39,231 nucleotides of DNA from an uncultured Acidimicrobiales bacterium. Its GTDB lineage: Bacteria; Actinomycetota; Acidimicrobiia; Acidimicrobiales; SHLQ01. The notes beneath the pieces were generated by a model that ran no database searches, was not told where the DNA came from, and saw only the letters and a program-made list of their open reading frames with translations. The position numbers and the translations under genes are program-made. Location: positions 1-39,231 of the forward strand of contig CALJDK010000136.1 in assembly GCA_938023735.1 (NCBI GenBank), given 5' to 3'. The stretch's first letter is position 1. Each line of letters starts with the position of its first letter. Positions 8,007 through 17,029 of this stretch are shown one piece after another.

Positions 8007-8467
8007 ACCTGCGGGTTGGGCCCGCCGTCGCCATCGCAACGGTGACCGCGACTTTGGCCTTGGTCGCCGTCGGCTGTTCGTCTACCGAGAACGAACAGGC
8101 ACTCTGCCAACGATTGGGCGGCGACGCCGTCGAGTCTCTGCTCGGCGACACCGAGCTCGAGACCTTCTCGGTGGAACAACTGAACGAATGTGTCTGGACC
8201 TCGCTCTCCGCAGCTGACGAGTCGATCACGCTCCACCTCGAATCGGTGCCAGACGGCCAGCTCTTCGTCGACCACGCCATCGAGGCCACCCCATCTGACC
8301 GGGTCGAACCACTCGATATCGGTGACGGCTCGGTTCTGTTCACCGATGAGGCGGTGCTTGGTCGCGATGACGACCAGATTGTCCTACTCACCGCGACCAT
8401 CGATACCGACCAACTGGTGACCGTTCTCAAACAGGCGCTGAGCGAACTGAACCGGTCGCAAGCCTGA
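8003..8467 (+). CDS. Small predicted lipoprotein of unknown function
   Basis: A 154-residue protein with a signal peptide and lipobox LVAVGC (cysteine about residue 25), then an acidic mature domain with two further cysteines (ALCQRLGG and NECVWTS) that may form a disulfide. No family recognised. The ATG at 8003 overlaps the TGA of the TlpA-like gene (ATGA), which is why I reject a longer in-frame start inside that gene. The disulfide-like cysteine pair next to an exported thioredoxin hints that it might be a substrate or partner; this is inference from gene order only. Confidence 0.8.
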   Translation: MNLRVGPAVAIATVTATLALVAVGCSSTENEQALCQRLGGDAVESLLGDTELETFSVEQLNECVWTSLSAADESITLHLESVPDGQLFVDHAIEATPSDRVEPLDIGDGSVLFTDEAVLGRDDDQIVLLTATIDTDQLVTVLKQALSELNRSQA

Positions 8468-8504
8468 TCCCTGCCTCACAAGAAGCCCGCTGTACCGTCG
8501 GTCC

Positions 8505-9092
8505 ATGAGCAAGACTCGACACGTTCTTCGCCGTCATCTCGATGAAGCAGCAACCGTGCTGGCCGAGGCGTTTGCTGACGACCCAGTGATGAGTTGGATC
8601 TTTCCCGATCCTGCCGAACGGCCCGCCCACCTGCGAGCATTCATGCGTATGGCGGCCGAGCGGTCGCACGGTGTGGGCCACGCGTATGAGCTCACCGAGC
8701 ACCGGGGTGCGGCGCTGTGGTGCCCGCCCGAGGTTGCGTTCTATGACGATGCCTTTGGTGTGGGGTTCTACGAATTGGCCGCCTCTGCCAACGGAGCTCG
8801 CGTCGACATGGTGCTGGGTGGGCTTGCCGAGATGGGCCAGCACCATCCCGAGGCACCGCACTTCTATCTGTCGAACGTAGGTGTCGCGCCCGAGTCGCAG
8901 GGAAAGGGCCTGGGCGCAGTGCTACTAGAGCGGGTGCTTCGGACCTGCGACGCCGAGGGCATCGTGGCGTATCTCGAGTCGAGCAACCCACGAAACGTTT
9001 CGCTCTACGAGCGGGCCGGGTTCGAGGTAACGGCCGAGATCAGCCTTCCCGCGGGACCCATCATGCGTCCAATGGTGCGGCAGCCGCAGTAG
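8505..9092 (+). CDS. GNAT-family N-acetyltransferase
   Basis: A 195-residue acyl-CoA-dependent acetyltransferase. Motif A is LSNVGVAPESQGKGLGAVLL (about 122-141), with the acetyl-CoA pyrophosphate loop QGKGLG, and the motif B-like region YLESSNPRNVSLYERAGFEV follows. The N-terminal half (ADDPVMSWIFPD) resembles GNAT enzymes that acetylate small amines or antibiotics, but the acceptor cannot be named. It follows the lipoprotein operon by 37 bp and precedes the luciferase-like gene by 16 bp, so it may be co-transcribed with the latter. Confidence 0.9.
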   Translation: MSKTRHVLRRHLDEAATVLAEAFADDPVMSWIFPDPAERPAHLRAFMRMAAERSHGVGHAYELTEHRGAALWCPPEVAFYDDAFGVGFYELAASANGARVDMVLGGLAEMGQHHPEAPHFYLSNVGVAPESQGKGLGAVLLERVLRTCDAEGIVAYLESSNPRNVSLYERAGFEVTAEISLPAGPIMRPMVRQPQ

Positions 9093-9108
9093 TGCGAGAC
9101 TCGCCGGT

Positions 9109-10026
9109 ATGAGCTCGCAACCTACCGACCTACCCGCCGTTTCTCTTGTGGCGGTGCCCGGCCGCCGGGCCGGCACCTTGGAGTTAGCGCAGGAAATTGA
9201 ACGGCGAGGTTTCGCCGGCATCTACTCGCCCAGCCTCGGCGACTCGATGGCGTTCTGCCAGGCCCTTGCCGATGCCACCGCAACAATTTCGTTCGGCACC
9301 TCGATCGTCAACATCTATACCCGCCATGTTTCCGATTACGCCGCCGGGGCGGCATTCATCCACGAGACCTCAGGTGGCCGGTTCAACTTCGGTATCGGCG
9401 TAAGTCATCAACCAATGAACAAGCACCTCGGTGTGAGCGCCGGTAAGCCGCTCGCCGACACGCGCGACTTTGTCGAGAAGGCCCGCGGCGCCAAACGCAT
9501 CGGCGACCTCCCGCCAATCATTCTTGCGGCTATGCGCGACAAAATGTGCAGCCTCGCCGCCGAGGTGGGCGACGGCATGGTGTTCGCCAACGCCTCGCGC
9601 AAGGAGTTCCCGAAGACCCTCCAACGACTCCACGCAGCAAACACGGTGGCCGACGACTTCTTCATCGGCGGCATGATTCCCACCTGCATCGACGACGATC
9701 GTGCCGCAGCAGCGGCGGTAAACCGCAAAACGCTGGTGATGTACTGCGGTCTCCCCAACTACCGGAACTACTGGAAGGCCGCCGGCTATGTCGAGGAGAT
9801 GGAGGCCATCGAAGCCGCCATCGAAGCGGGCGACCGTGATGCGGTTCCCGGATTGATGACCGACGAATGGCTCAGCGATGTCACGCTTTATGGCTCGGCA
9901 ACCGAGGTTCGCGACGGCCTGGAGGAGTGGAAGGCTGGCGGGCTCACCACGCCAATCCTGGTTCCATCGTCAACATCAGGTGGCCAGATGAAAGCCTTCG
10001 AAGAACTCTTCGCGCTGTTCGACTAG
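9109..10026 (+). CDS. Luciferase-like monooxygenase (LLM class) flavin/F420 oxidoreductase
   Basis: A 305-residue TIM-barrel protein of the bacterial luciferase-like family. It starts with the strand/helix unit LAQEIERRGFAGIYSP, continues with FGTSIVNIYTRH and ETSGGRFNFGIGVSH (the conserved GRF-GIG segment), and ends in the SATEVRDGLEEWKAGG region common to this family. Many actinobacterial members use coenzyme F420, others FMN; the sequence alone does not decide. It follows the GNAT gene by 16 bp and is convergent with the sugar dehydrogenase gene across a 30-bp gap that shows no hairpin. Confidence 0.88.
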   Translation: MSSQPTDLPAVSLVAVPGRRAGTLELAQEIERRGFAGIYSPSLGDSMAFCQALADATATISFGTSIVNIYTRHVSDYAAGAAFIHETSGGRFNFGIGVSHQPMNKHLGVSAGKPLADTRDFVEKARGAKRIGDLPPIILAAMRDKMCSLAAEVGDGMVFANASRKEFPKTLQRLHAANTVADDFFIGGMIPTCIDDDRAAAAAVNRKTLVMYCGLPNYRNYWKAAGYVEEMEAIEAAIEAGDRDAVPGLMTDEWLSDVTLYGSATEVRDGLEEWKAGGLTTPILVPSSTSGGQMKAFEELFALFD

Positions 10027-10056
10027 GGGCCCTCGTCAAGCCAACCTGGTTTCCGA

Positions 10057-12393
10057 TTATTGGGGGGTTACTCGCAGGATTACGTCGTTGCGGGCGTCGC
10101 CCAGGCCGGAGTTTGACGTGGTGATGTAGAGGCTGCCGTCGGGGCCGAGGACCGGGCTGCGAAGCCGGCCGTAAGTCCCGGCGAGTTCGGCGGGAATGAT
10201 CTGGTTGGTGAAATTGCCGTCGTCGTCGAAGAACATCAGTCGGAGCCGACTGTCCTTGAGCGTCAACACCGCCAGCGCTCCTTCATAGGCGCCCCACTGC
10301 GAGCCCTGCAGAAACACTGCGCCGCTCGGCGCGACCGTGGGCGATCCCGACGACCAGCGAGCGCCGATTGCATCGGGGAACTTCGCAAAGTCGGTCATTG
10401 GATTCCGGTCTTGTTCGTAGTTGGGAAACTCGGGCTCGAAGCCCGGAATCACTACCGGGTCCCAGCCATAGTTCCCTCCGCCGACCAACTGGTTGACTTC
10501 GTCATCAACCGCTGGTCCATGCTCGACCGACCACATGTCGCCCGTGCCGGGCCGCAACGCCAAGCCCTGCACGTTGCGATGGCCATAGGTCCAGATCTTC
10601 TGCGTCTGACCATTTGGTGAATCGAGGAACGGGTTGCCCGGGGCACCCTCGCCCGTAAACCGGTCGATGCGGTAGGTCTTGCCCGCAAGCCGGCTCAGAT
10701 CTTGCGGGGCCGGTCCCTCATAGCCATCGCCCGACCCAACAACCAGATAGCCCTCGCCGTCGAACCGAGCACGGCACCCACCATGACCGGGGTTCTGGCG
10801 CACGCGAGCTAGGGGCTCACCGATCCGCGAGGCTGAGGTGCCGTCGGCCGACAACTGCCAGGCCACCACGACGATGGTGAACGCGCCCGCCTGTTGGCTC
10901 TGACAGGTGTAGAAGCGTCGATTGTCGGCAAAGGTCGGGTCGACGACCAGACTCATCAGCCCAGCGTTTCCCTCCTCGACAACGTCGCTGAGATCTGCCT
11001 GCACTTGGCGAACCTGGCCGTTGGTGCGCCGAATACTTAGCCGTCCGGGACGCTCGGTGAACAGCATCGAGCCGTCGGGAAGGAAGCCAAGATCCCAAGG
11101 AGTATCGATGCCGGCGACGACCTCGGTCACGTCGAGGCGTGGCCCGTCAGTGCCTTGGCCGGTGCCGCCGGCAAACTGAAAGAAGCCCCGGCAGTTGAGT
11201 AGGTCGGTTTGGAATCGACCGGCCACTTCGCAGGTGTTGCCTTGAAGGGAGCCGAGCGACACGACGGCCGGATCAGTCGTTGGATACGACGTGCCACCGA
11301 TGACAATGCGCTGCACTTTGACGTTGCGGTCGAGTTGGCCTGCGACATAGAGATCGTTGTTGAACAACACCCGAACCTGACCCGGCGCCACCGGTTCGCT
11401 GTGCTGGTAGGTGTAGCGCGTCCACTCCGGCTCGCTGCTCCAGAACCTCGGCGACTCGGGAAGCCGGTAGCGCTGCACGCTCGCACCGTCGATCTCGAGG
11501 AAGATCTCTTCGGAGCCCTCGAGTCCGGCTGCATACAACTCGATCGTCGAACCCTGTCCGCCCGGAGATGCGGACTCAACGGTGATGAGGACGGTGTCAT
11601 CGGCCGTTGCGCCGACGTCGTCGGTGACCCGGGCGGTGAGTTGATGGTTGCCGACCGTCAGGGAAACCGACGCAGTGAGACTCGATGCAATTTCTTGCTG
11701 GCCTTCAAGCCATTGAACACGACGAATCGAGCCGTCAGAGTCCAATGCGGTCGCCGCCAGATTTACCGTTGCTCGACCCGACGGTCCGGCTGTGACGGTT
11801 TGGTCCGGCCCGGCGCTCACGGTTGGTGCTTGGTTTTCGCCGTTGGGAGGAACCGTCGTGCCTCCACCATCTCCCGCACCAAAGCTGTAGAACCCACCAC
11901 ATACCAACGCCTCGGTGGAGTTGGCCTGGTGAGGCGAGCACGTGCCGTCGACCCAGGCGCCGGCCGAGAGGACGCCAGCAGACTCGGCTTGCACCACCTC
12001 GCCGCCAAGACGGAACCAATCGATCCGTACGTTTCGATCCTCGCCCGACGAACTCAGTCCATCGTTTCGAAATAGGACCCGTACTTCGTCGAGCGAGAAG
12101 CTGGTCGGGTGGGTGTAGTAGTAGCTGCGGTAGGTGGGCGCCGACCAGAAGTCGTCTGACCGATGTAGGCGGTAGTGCCGTTCAACCCGACCGTTTATCT
12201 CCACCGCCACAATCTCGTCGCCGGCGCTTCCGGTGGCCCGGAGAACCAACTGGGTGCCAACGGGATTTCCACCCGAAGCACTACCTTCCTCGGCCAGAAG
12301 TCCAACGCCAACACCCAGCGCCACCGACAACAACAGCAGCATTGCCCACGCCAGCAACGAACCCTTTCCGCCCAAACGTGACCATATGTGCAT
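10057..12393 (-). CDS. Secreted PQQ-type sugar dehydrogenase with two CBM60-like modules and an Ig/PKD-like domain
   Basis: A 778-residue exported protein. Residues 13-34 form a hydrophobic signal or anchor segment. Residues about 47-172 and 283-409 are two related modules with RNVRIDWFRLGGEVVQAE-like and RNVKVQRIVIGGTSY-like segments and two cysteines, resembling the calcium-dependent xylan-binding CBM60 family. Between them, 188-273 is an Ig/PKD-like domain (NQAPTVSAGPDQTV). Residues 420-778 are a glucose/sorbosone dehydrogenase beta-propeller with PWDLGFLPDGSMLFTER, NPGHGG, YGHRNVQGLA and VEHGPAVDDEVN, motifs of soluble PQQ-dependent aldose dehydrogenases. It would oxidise sugars or oligosaccharides outside the cell while bound to a polysaccharide. 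The ATG at 12393 follows AGGATCC. It diverges from the phosphoesterase gene. Confidence 0.88.
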   Translation of the reverse strand: MHIWSRLGGKGSLLAWAMLLLLSVALGVGVGLLAEEGSASGGNPVGTQLVLRATGSAGDEIVAVEINGRVERHYRLHRSDDFWSAPTYRSYYYTHPTSFSLDEVRVLFRNDGLSSSGEDRNVRIDWFRLGGEVVQAESAGVLSAGAWVDGTCSPHQANSTEALVCGGFYSFGAGDGGGTTVPPNGENQAPTVSAGPDQTVTAGPSGRATVNLAATALDSDGSIRRVQWLEGQQEIASSLTASVSLTVGNHQLTARVTDDVGATADDTVLITVESASPGGQGSTIELYAAGLEGSEEIFLEIDGASVQRYRLPESPRFWSSEPEWTRYTYQHSEPVAPGQVRVLFNNDLYVAGQLDRNVKVQRIVIGGTSYPTTDPAVVSLGSLQGNTCEVAGRFQTDLLNCRGFFQFAGGTGQGTDGPRLDVTEVVAGIDTPWDLGFLPDGSMLFTERPGRLSIRRTNGQVRQVQADLSDVVEEGNAGLMSLVVDPTFADNRRFYTCQSQQAGAFTIVVVAWQLSADGTSASRIGEPLARVRQNPGHGGCRARFDGEGYLVVGSGDGYEGPAPQDLSRLAGKTYRIDRFTGEGAPGNPFLDSPNGQTQKIWTYGHRNVQGLALRPGTGDMWSVEHGPAVDDEVNQLVGGGNYGWDPVVIPGFEPEFPNYEQDRNPMTDFAKFPDAIGARWSSGSPTVAPSGAVFLQGSQWGAYEGALAVLTLKDSRLRLMFFDDDGNFTNQIIPAELAGTYGRLRSPVLGPDGSLYITTSNSGLGDARNDVILRVTPQ

Positions 12394-12469
12394 TTTTGGA
12401 TCCTAGGGAACCGATGCATCCCATTTGAGGACCCCCGCACGACCCCACCTCTGGGTAGTGTTGAATCCG

Positions 12470-13276
12470 ATGTTGATCGCCCAACTATCGGACCCGCATG
12501 TCACCCGTGACCTCAGTGATCTTCCCGTCGATCCGTGTGCGCGACTCGACCACGTCATCGATGCCATCAACAGTCGAGCGATTTCGCCCGACCTTGCGAT
12601 TGTCACCGGCGACCTCATCAACAACGGAACCGCCGACGAGTACCAACTCCTCCGCACCTTCCTGGATCGCATCGATACCCGGGTTCTGGTGATTCCCGGA
12701 AACCACGACAACGCATCGCTTCTGCGCTCTGCGCTTTCTGATTTCCTGCCAGATGACTGCGCCGCCAACCACGTGAGCTACGTCATCGATGACTATCCAC
12801 TGCGTCTGGTTTGCCTCGATACGTCGTGGCCTGGTCGGGCAGACGGTGTGTTCGATACCGATCGGGCTGCGTGGCTCGACGATGCACTCGCTGCTTCGAA
12901 CAAGCCCACGATGGTGTTCATGCATCATCCGGCGTTCGACTCGGGCATTGCGTTCATGGACACCATGCGGCTCGACAACCCCGAAGAGTTCGCAGCGATT
13001 ATCGCGAAGCATCAGCACGTGAGCACCGTGGCGTCCGGACATCTTCATCGAAGCCTCACCACCCGAATCGCGCACGCCACCGCAGTGGGGGCACCATCGA
13101 CAACCCATCAACTGGCGCTGAACTTCGACCCCACGATGGCGGGGTTGTCACTCGAACCATCCGGCTACCTGCTTCACGCATTCGACGGCCAGGCCGTGTT
13201 GACCCACTCGGTAACCGTTGGCGAGTTCGAGGTTGTGCCTCTCGCCGAGTTCTCTACTGGTATGGACCCGAACTAG
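12470..13276 (+). CDS. Metallophosphoesterase, CpdA-like (cyclic nucleotide phosphodiesterase class III)
   Basis: A 268-residue dinuclear metallophosphatase. The metal-binding blocks appear in order: LSDPH (D8, H10), VTGDL (GDL at 47-49), PGNHDN (GNHD at 77-80), MHHPAFDSG and VASGHLHR. This set and length fit class III cyclic nucleotide phosphodiesterases such as CpdA, though relatives hydrolyse other phosphodiesters, so cAMP is only a candidate. The ATG at 12470 starts just before the first strand (LIAQLSD); longer in-frame starts would add a Pro/Arg-rich leader with no ribosome site. It is transcribed divergently from the sugar dehydrogenase. Confidence 0.88.
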   Translation: MLIAQLSDPHVTRDLSDLPVDPCARLDHVIDAINSRAISPDLAIVTGDLINNGTADEYQLLRTFLDRIDTRVLVIPGNHDNASLLRSALSDFLPDDCAANHVSYVIDDYPLRLVCLDTSWPGRADGVFDTDRAAWLDDALAASNKPTMVFMHHPAFDSGIAFMDTMRLDNPEEFAAIIAKHQHVSTVASGHLHRSLTTRIAHATAVGAPSTTHQLALNFDPTMAGLSLEPSGYLLHAFDGQAVLTHSVTVGEFEVVPLAEFSTGMDPN

Positions 13277-13347
13277 CCACTTCCCGAATCGTGGAACGGT
13301 TCGACTTCTCGCTTCCTGCTAGTTTCGCAAGCGTCTAGCCTGCCCCG

Positions 13348-14262
13348 ATGTTCGTAAAGAGCCTGCGCGACGCGTTCGCCGGGAAGACGACGCTTTCCTA
13401 CCTTTCTGGGGTTGCCCTGGTTGCCGGCGCAGCGTTCATCTTCAGCTTCACCGCGCTGTTCTTCCGAGCCATCGACGACGCATCGGACTGGCAGTTTCTT
13501 TTCTACCGAGGACTCGGTGCCTCGATCATGTTGTCGCTGCTGGTCTATCTGCGTCGCAACTCTCGGCCCGTTCGGCGAGAGGCCGTGAATGGCCGGTCGC
13601 TTCTTGCGGGCCTGCTGCTTGCCGCCATGTCGATGCTGTTCATTTTGTCGTTGGCGCGCACCACCGTGGCAACCGCAGTGTTCCTGCAAAGCGCCGCTCC
13701 CTTTTCCGGCGCGCTGTTCGGCTGGCTCCTACTCAAAGAACGGGTCGATGGACGAACTTGGGCGGCTATGGCAGCCGCAATTGTGGGCGTATCCATCATG
13801 GTCGGCACCGGAATCGGCGAAGGTGCCGCGTCGGGGCTGGTGCTTGCCGGCATGCTGCCCATCTTGCTGGGCGCCTACAACGTGCTGGTCAAGACGGCGA
13901 AGGGTTCAGACCCACTCGTGCCAGCCCTTGTTGGCAGCGTCATCCTTGCCGGGGGTTCGGCCGTGATGGCGGCCAGCGATAGTGGTCTCGGCGTAAGCGG
14001 CAAAGATGCGTTCCTCGGACTTGCAGCCGGCGGATTTCTTCTTGCCGGTGGTCTTCCGATGTTCAATCTTGGCCACCTGTCGGTGCCCACCGCACAGATC
14101 TCCATCCTCTTGCTGATCGAAGTGGTGCTGGCTCCTGTATGGGTGTGGATTTGGCCTGGAGAGCGACCAGCCACCGGCATCCTCGTCGGCGGCGCCATCG
14201 TGCTCATCGCAGTAACCGCCCTGGCACTGACCACCAACGAGGGTCAGACGACAGGGCGCTGA
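13348..14262 (+). CDS. EamA/DMT-superfamily transporter
   Basis: A 304-residue integral membrane protein with about ten hydrophobic segments in two EamA repeats. The first repeat begins LVAGAAFIFSFTALFFRAI and contains FLQSAAPFSGALFGWLLLKERV, where the acidic residue after the fourth helix is typical of the drug/metabolite transporter superfamily; the second ends with ISILLLIEVVLAPVWVWIWPGERP. Such proteins export metabolites or amino acids; the substrate is not predictable. It stands alone on the plus strand between the phosphoesterase and the AhpD-like gene. Confidence 0.9.
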   Translation: MFVKSLRDAFAGKTTLSYLSGVALVAGAAFIFSFTALFFRAIDDASDWQFLFYRGLGASIMLSLLVYLRRNSRPVRREAVNGRSLLAGLLLAAMSMLFILSLARTTVATAVFLQSAAPFSGALFGWLLLKERVDGRTWAAMAAAIVGVSIMVGTGIGEGAASGLVLAGMLPILLGAYNVLVKTAKGSDPLVPALVGSVILAGGSAVMAASDSGLGVSGKDAFLGLAAGGFLLAGGLPMFNLGHLSVPTAQISILLLIEVVLAPVWVWIWPGERPATGILVGGAIVLIAVTALALTTNEGQTTGR

Positions 14263-14343
14263 TATGACTTGAGTCCTCACGAGCTACCAGTGGGTTCGAT
14301 CGTCTCCTTTCATCTGCCAGAGCTCACCCGATACCGTTGGACC

Positions 14344-15447
14344 ATGTCGAAGGCCTTCACGACTCTCGAACAACACGGCGACGTGCCCGAGCGGATCGTG
14401 TCGGCGTTCCGGACGACGTGGCAACGGCTGAGTGCGTCGGGAACCTGGTGGACGGGCGCTGAACAAGTTGCCCTGGCCGCGATCGCGCGAGCGGCATTTG
14501 CCGAACGCTTTGCTGCGCCGTGGATGCGAACCAGAACTGACGAGCTCGTCGCAACCGTCGAGCTTCCCGGTGACAGCACTTCGAAAGCCAGCACTTCGAA
14601 AGCCAGCACGCCAAACAAGGTCGCCGAGGTGATGGTCAGGCTCAGCGCCGATGCGAAGACCATCGACCGGGCGTTTGCCGAGGAGGCAATCGCTCGAATC
14701 GGCGATGCCGCCTACGTCGAGATGGTGGCAATCGCCGCCACGGTGGCCGCCATCGATGCTTTCGCCGAGGCGATCGGCGTCGCGCCCGAGCCACTCCCTT
14801 CGCCCTTACCGCCCGAGCAGGGCGGCGAGCCCAGCCGAACCCGGCCCGACAACATGGGCGACATTGGCGCGTATGTTCCAATGCTCGTGCCGTTCAGCGA
14901 TGCCAACGTCGGTCGAGCCCTCACGCTTTGCCCGACGGGGAACCGGCTCTATCGCGACGTTGGCGGCACCCTCTACCACGAAGGCCAGTTCTACGACCTC
15001 TCCTGGGACAGGCCGATCAGCAGACCTCAGGCCGAAATCCTTGCCACCAGGGTGTCTGCTGCGAACGAGTGTTTCTATTGAACGACCTGGCACGCAACGC
15101 TGCTCCGGGCGAGTAGTGATGAGATGAACGGTGTCGAGTACGCCGACGAACTCGAAGCATTCGCCGACGGTCTTGCCCGGGGAGACGGCACGCTCGCCTC
15201 GGCTCGAGACGCACTCATCGGTGTCACCGGCACTGCGTTCTTTGTCGAAGCCGCAGCCGTCGCCGCCGTCTTTCATGGCTACGTGCGGGTGGCCGACGGT
15301 ACTGGGATTCCGGTCGACGAGCTGGTGATGGCAACAACGCAAGATCTGCGCCAAGAGCTACACATCAACGCGTACGCGGGGCGCATCAACTCCGATGAGT
15401 CGGTGCAACAACGCCCAGCGTCTGACTTCAACCCGGCACTCGACTAG
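14344..15447 (+). CDS. AhpD-like alkylhydroperoxidase-fold selenoprotein (CxxU), read through an in-frame TGA
   Basis: I annotate one 367-residue protein containing selenocysteine at codon 246 (TGA at 15079-15081). Up to the TGA it ends SRPQAEILATRVSAANECFY, the conserved lead-in to the AhpD redox motif. After the TGA the same frame continues TTWHATLLRAS and on for 121 codons to a TAG at 15445-15447. The resulting CFYUTTWH pattern has CxxU (C243, U246) with H250 four residues later, the place of the AhpD proton-relay histidine. AhpD-fold proteins reduce peroxides or disulfides. The N-terminal half (TWWTGAEQVALAAIARAAF) is also AhpD-related. The ATG at 14344 excludes a longer TTG-started leader. 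The stop overlaps the convergent photolyase stop. The alternative is a broken gene, but the uninterrupted, family-consistent tail argues against it. Confidence 0.82.
15079..15116 (+). promoter_or_regulatory. UGA (Sec) codon and candidate bacterial SECIS hairpin of the AhpD-like gene
   Basis: TGA at 15079-15081 is followed 18 nt later by a six-base-pair stem CTGCTC (15100-15105) / GAGTAG (15111-15116), with one G-U pair, around the loop CGGGC (15106-15110). The loop has guanines in its first two positions and starts 24 nt after the UGA, within the range described for bacterial SelB-binding hairpins. The structure is read by eye and not energy-scored. Confidence 0.62.
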
Positions 15448-16979
15448 AGCGTCCCCTCGTCGAGCATCACCAGCACTTCGACAGCTCGTTCGCGGACATC
15501 GTCGAGGTCGCTCAGCCGTCGCATTCCGGCAAGTTGTTGACCCATGCGGTGGTTGCTCTTGAAGGCATCGGCGTTTCGGGCCAGGAAATCCCAGTACAGC
15601 GTGGTGAATGGGCACGCATCGTCGCCGGTTCGCTTCTTCGGGTTGTAGCGGCATCCCTTGCACGAGTCGCCCATCTTGTTGATGTAGGCCCCTCCCGATG
15701 CATACGGCTTGGTGGCCATCATTCCGCCATCGGCATGCAGCGCCATGCCAATAACGTTGGGCAGCATCACCCATTCGGCGCCATCGACGAAGCTGGCCCA
15801 CATCCATTGGGTCATCGCATGTGGGTCGACCCCCGAGGTGAGCGCCAGGTTGCCGAGCACCATCAACCGCTCGATGTGGTGGGCGTACCCGTGCGCTTCG
15901 ACGTGGCCAATCACGCTCTGCACACACGCCATATTGGTTGATGACGTTCCAAGAAACGCCGGCGGCACCGCCCGGGTCGCTTCGAGTTGGTTCTCGTCTC
16001 GGTAGGAGGGCATCCAAAGCCAATAGACGCACCACACGTACTCTCGCCAGCCAATCACTTGGCGGATGAACCCCTCGACCGAGTTGATGGGAGCGTCGCC
16101 TGCTCGGTACGCGGCTTCAGCCGCCTCGGCGATTTCGAGCGGATGTAACAAGCCGAGGTTCATCGACGACGCCAGCACCGAGTGCGCCAGCTTCCACTCG
16201 CCAGCCATCATGGCGTCTTCGTGCGGACCAAACGGCGACAATCCGGTTACCACAAACTCGTTGAGTCGGACCAAGGCTTGCGACCTGGTGACCGGCCATG
16301 TTCCGTCGGGCTCAGCGCCCCAGAGTGCTCCGCCCGAACCGAACTCGTCCAGAACCATGTGATCGATATCGTCGAGCTCGAACCGGGTTATCTCGGGCCA
16401 GGCTCGGCCGTCCTTCGGTGGCGGTTCACGGTTGTCGTGGTCGAAGTTCCACCGACCTCCCGCTGGCTCCGGTTTGGAGGATCCCGGATCCATAAGGATG
16501 TCGAGCCGGCTCCGTTGCCAACGGTAGAAGTCCTCCATCTTGAAGCTTTTGCGGGGTTCGGCCCACTCGGCGAAGTCGTCGTAGTGGCAAAGGAACTGAT
16601 CGTTGCGAAAGACCTCGACACCCAACGACTCAAGCATCGCTCGTCCATCCCAGCTCATTGGTTCCATCGCCAGAACTCGCTCGGTTCCAAACTCGTCGCG
16701 ATGCGCGCGAAGACCCGACGGCAACGAATCTGCCGAGCGGTGATCCACATCGAAGCCTTCGTCACGAAGCTCCGCGGCAAAGTGCGCCATGGCCGAAAGC
16801 ACCAGATGAAGACGCTGTCGATGCCATCGCTTTGAGTCAATCTTGCGGTTGCTCATCACCAGCAACACTCGACAATCGCCCGGCTGATGATGCGCAAGCG
16901 GACCCGAGTTTCGATTGAGTTGATCGCCCAACACCCACACGGTGGGCAAGTTCTGGTGGCCGGCGGCGTCGTCTGACAC
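15444..16979 (-). CDS. Iron-sulfur bacterial cryptochrome/(6-4) photolyase (PhrB/FeS-BCP type)
   Basis: A 511-residue protein, close to the 507 of Agrobacterium PhrB. It starts with the antenna-domain strand LPTVWVLGDQLN, continues with FKMEDFYRWQRSRLDILM, and has the FAD domain with GFIRQVIGWREYVWCVYW. The four [4Fe-4S] cysteines are visible at C352, C440, C443 and C456 (DSCKGCRYNP and DDACPF), at nearly the same numbers as in PhrB. It would repair (6-4) pyrimidine photoproducts with light. I chose the GTG at 16979 because it gives family length; a longer start at 17069 would overlap the divergent moxR-like gene. No ribosome site is obvious. The stop shares CTAG with the convergent AhpD-like stop. 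Confidence 0.9.
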   Translation of the reverse strand: MSDDAAGHQNLPTVWVLGDQLNRNSGPLAHHQPGDCRVLLVMSNRKIDSKRWHRQRLHLVLSAMAHFAAELRDEGFDVDHRSADSLPSGLRAHRDEFGTERVLAMEPMSWDGRAMLESLGVEVFRNDQFLCHYDDFAEWAEPRKSFKMEDFYRWQRSRLDILMDPGSSKPEPAGGRWNFDHDNREPPPKDGRAWPEITRFELDDIDHMVLDEFGSGGALWGAEPDGTWPVTRSQALVRLNEFVVTGLSPFGPHEDAMMAGEWKLAHSVLASSMNLGLLHPLEIAEAAEAAYRAGDAPINSVEGFIRQVIGWREYVWCVYWLWMPSYRDENQLEATRAVPPAFLGTSSTNMACVQSVIGHVEAHGYAHHIERLMVLGNLALTSGVDPHAMTQWMWASFVDGAEWVMLPNVIGMALHADGGMMATKPYASGGAYINKMGDSCKGCRYNPKKRTGDDACPFTTLYWDFLARNADAFKSNHRMGQQLAGMRRLSDLDDVRERAVEVLVMLDEGTL

Positions 16980-17029
16980 GGAGGATAGTTTCTCAGCCGG
17001 TTTCGCGAACCACCTGTCACAATGGGCCT

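Noticed and set aside
15124..15447. Separate 107-residue gene after the AhpD-like stop
   Set aside because: It is in the same frame as the AhpD-like gene, lacks a convincing ribosome site, and reads as the natural continuation after the TGA at 15079.
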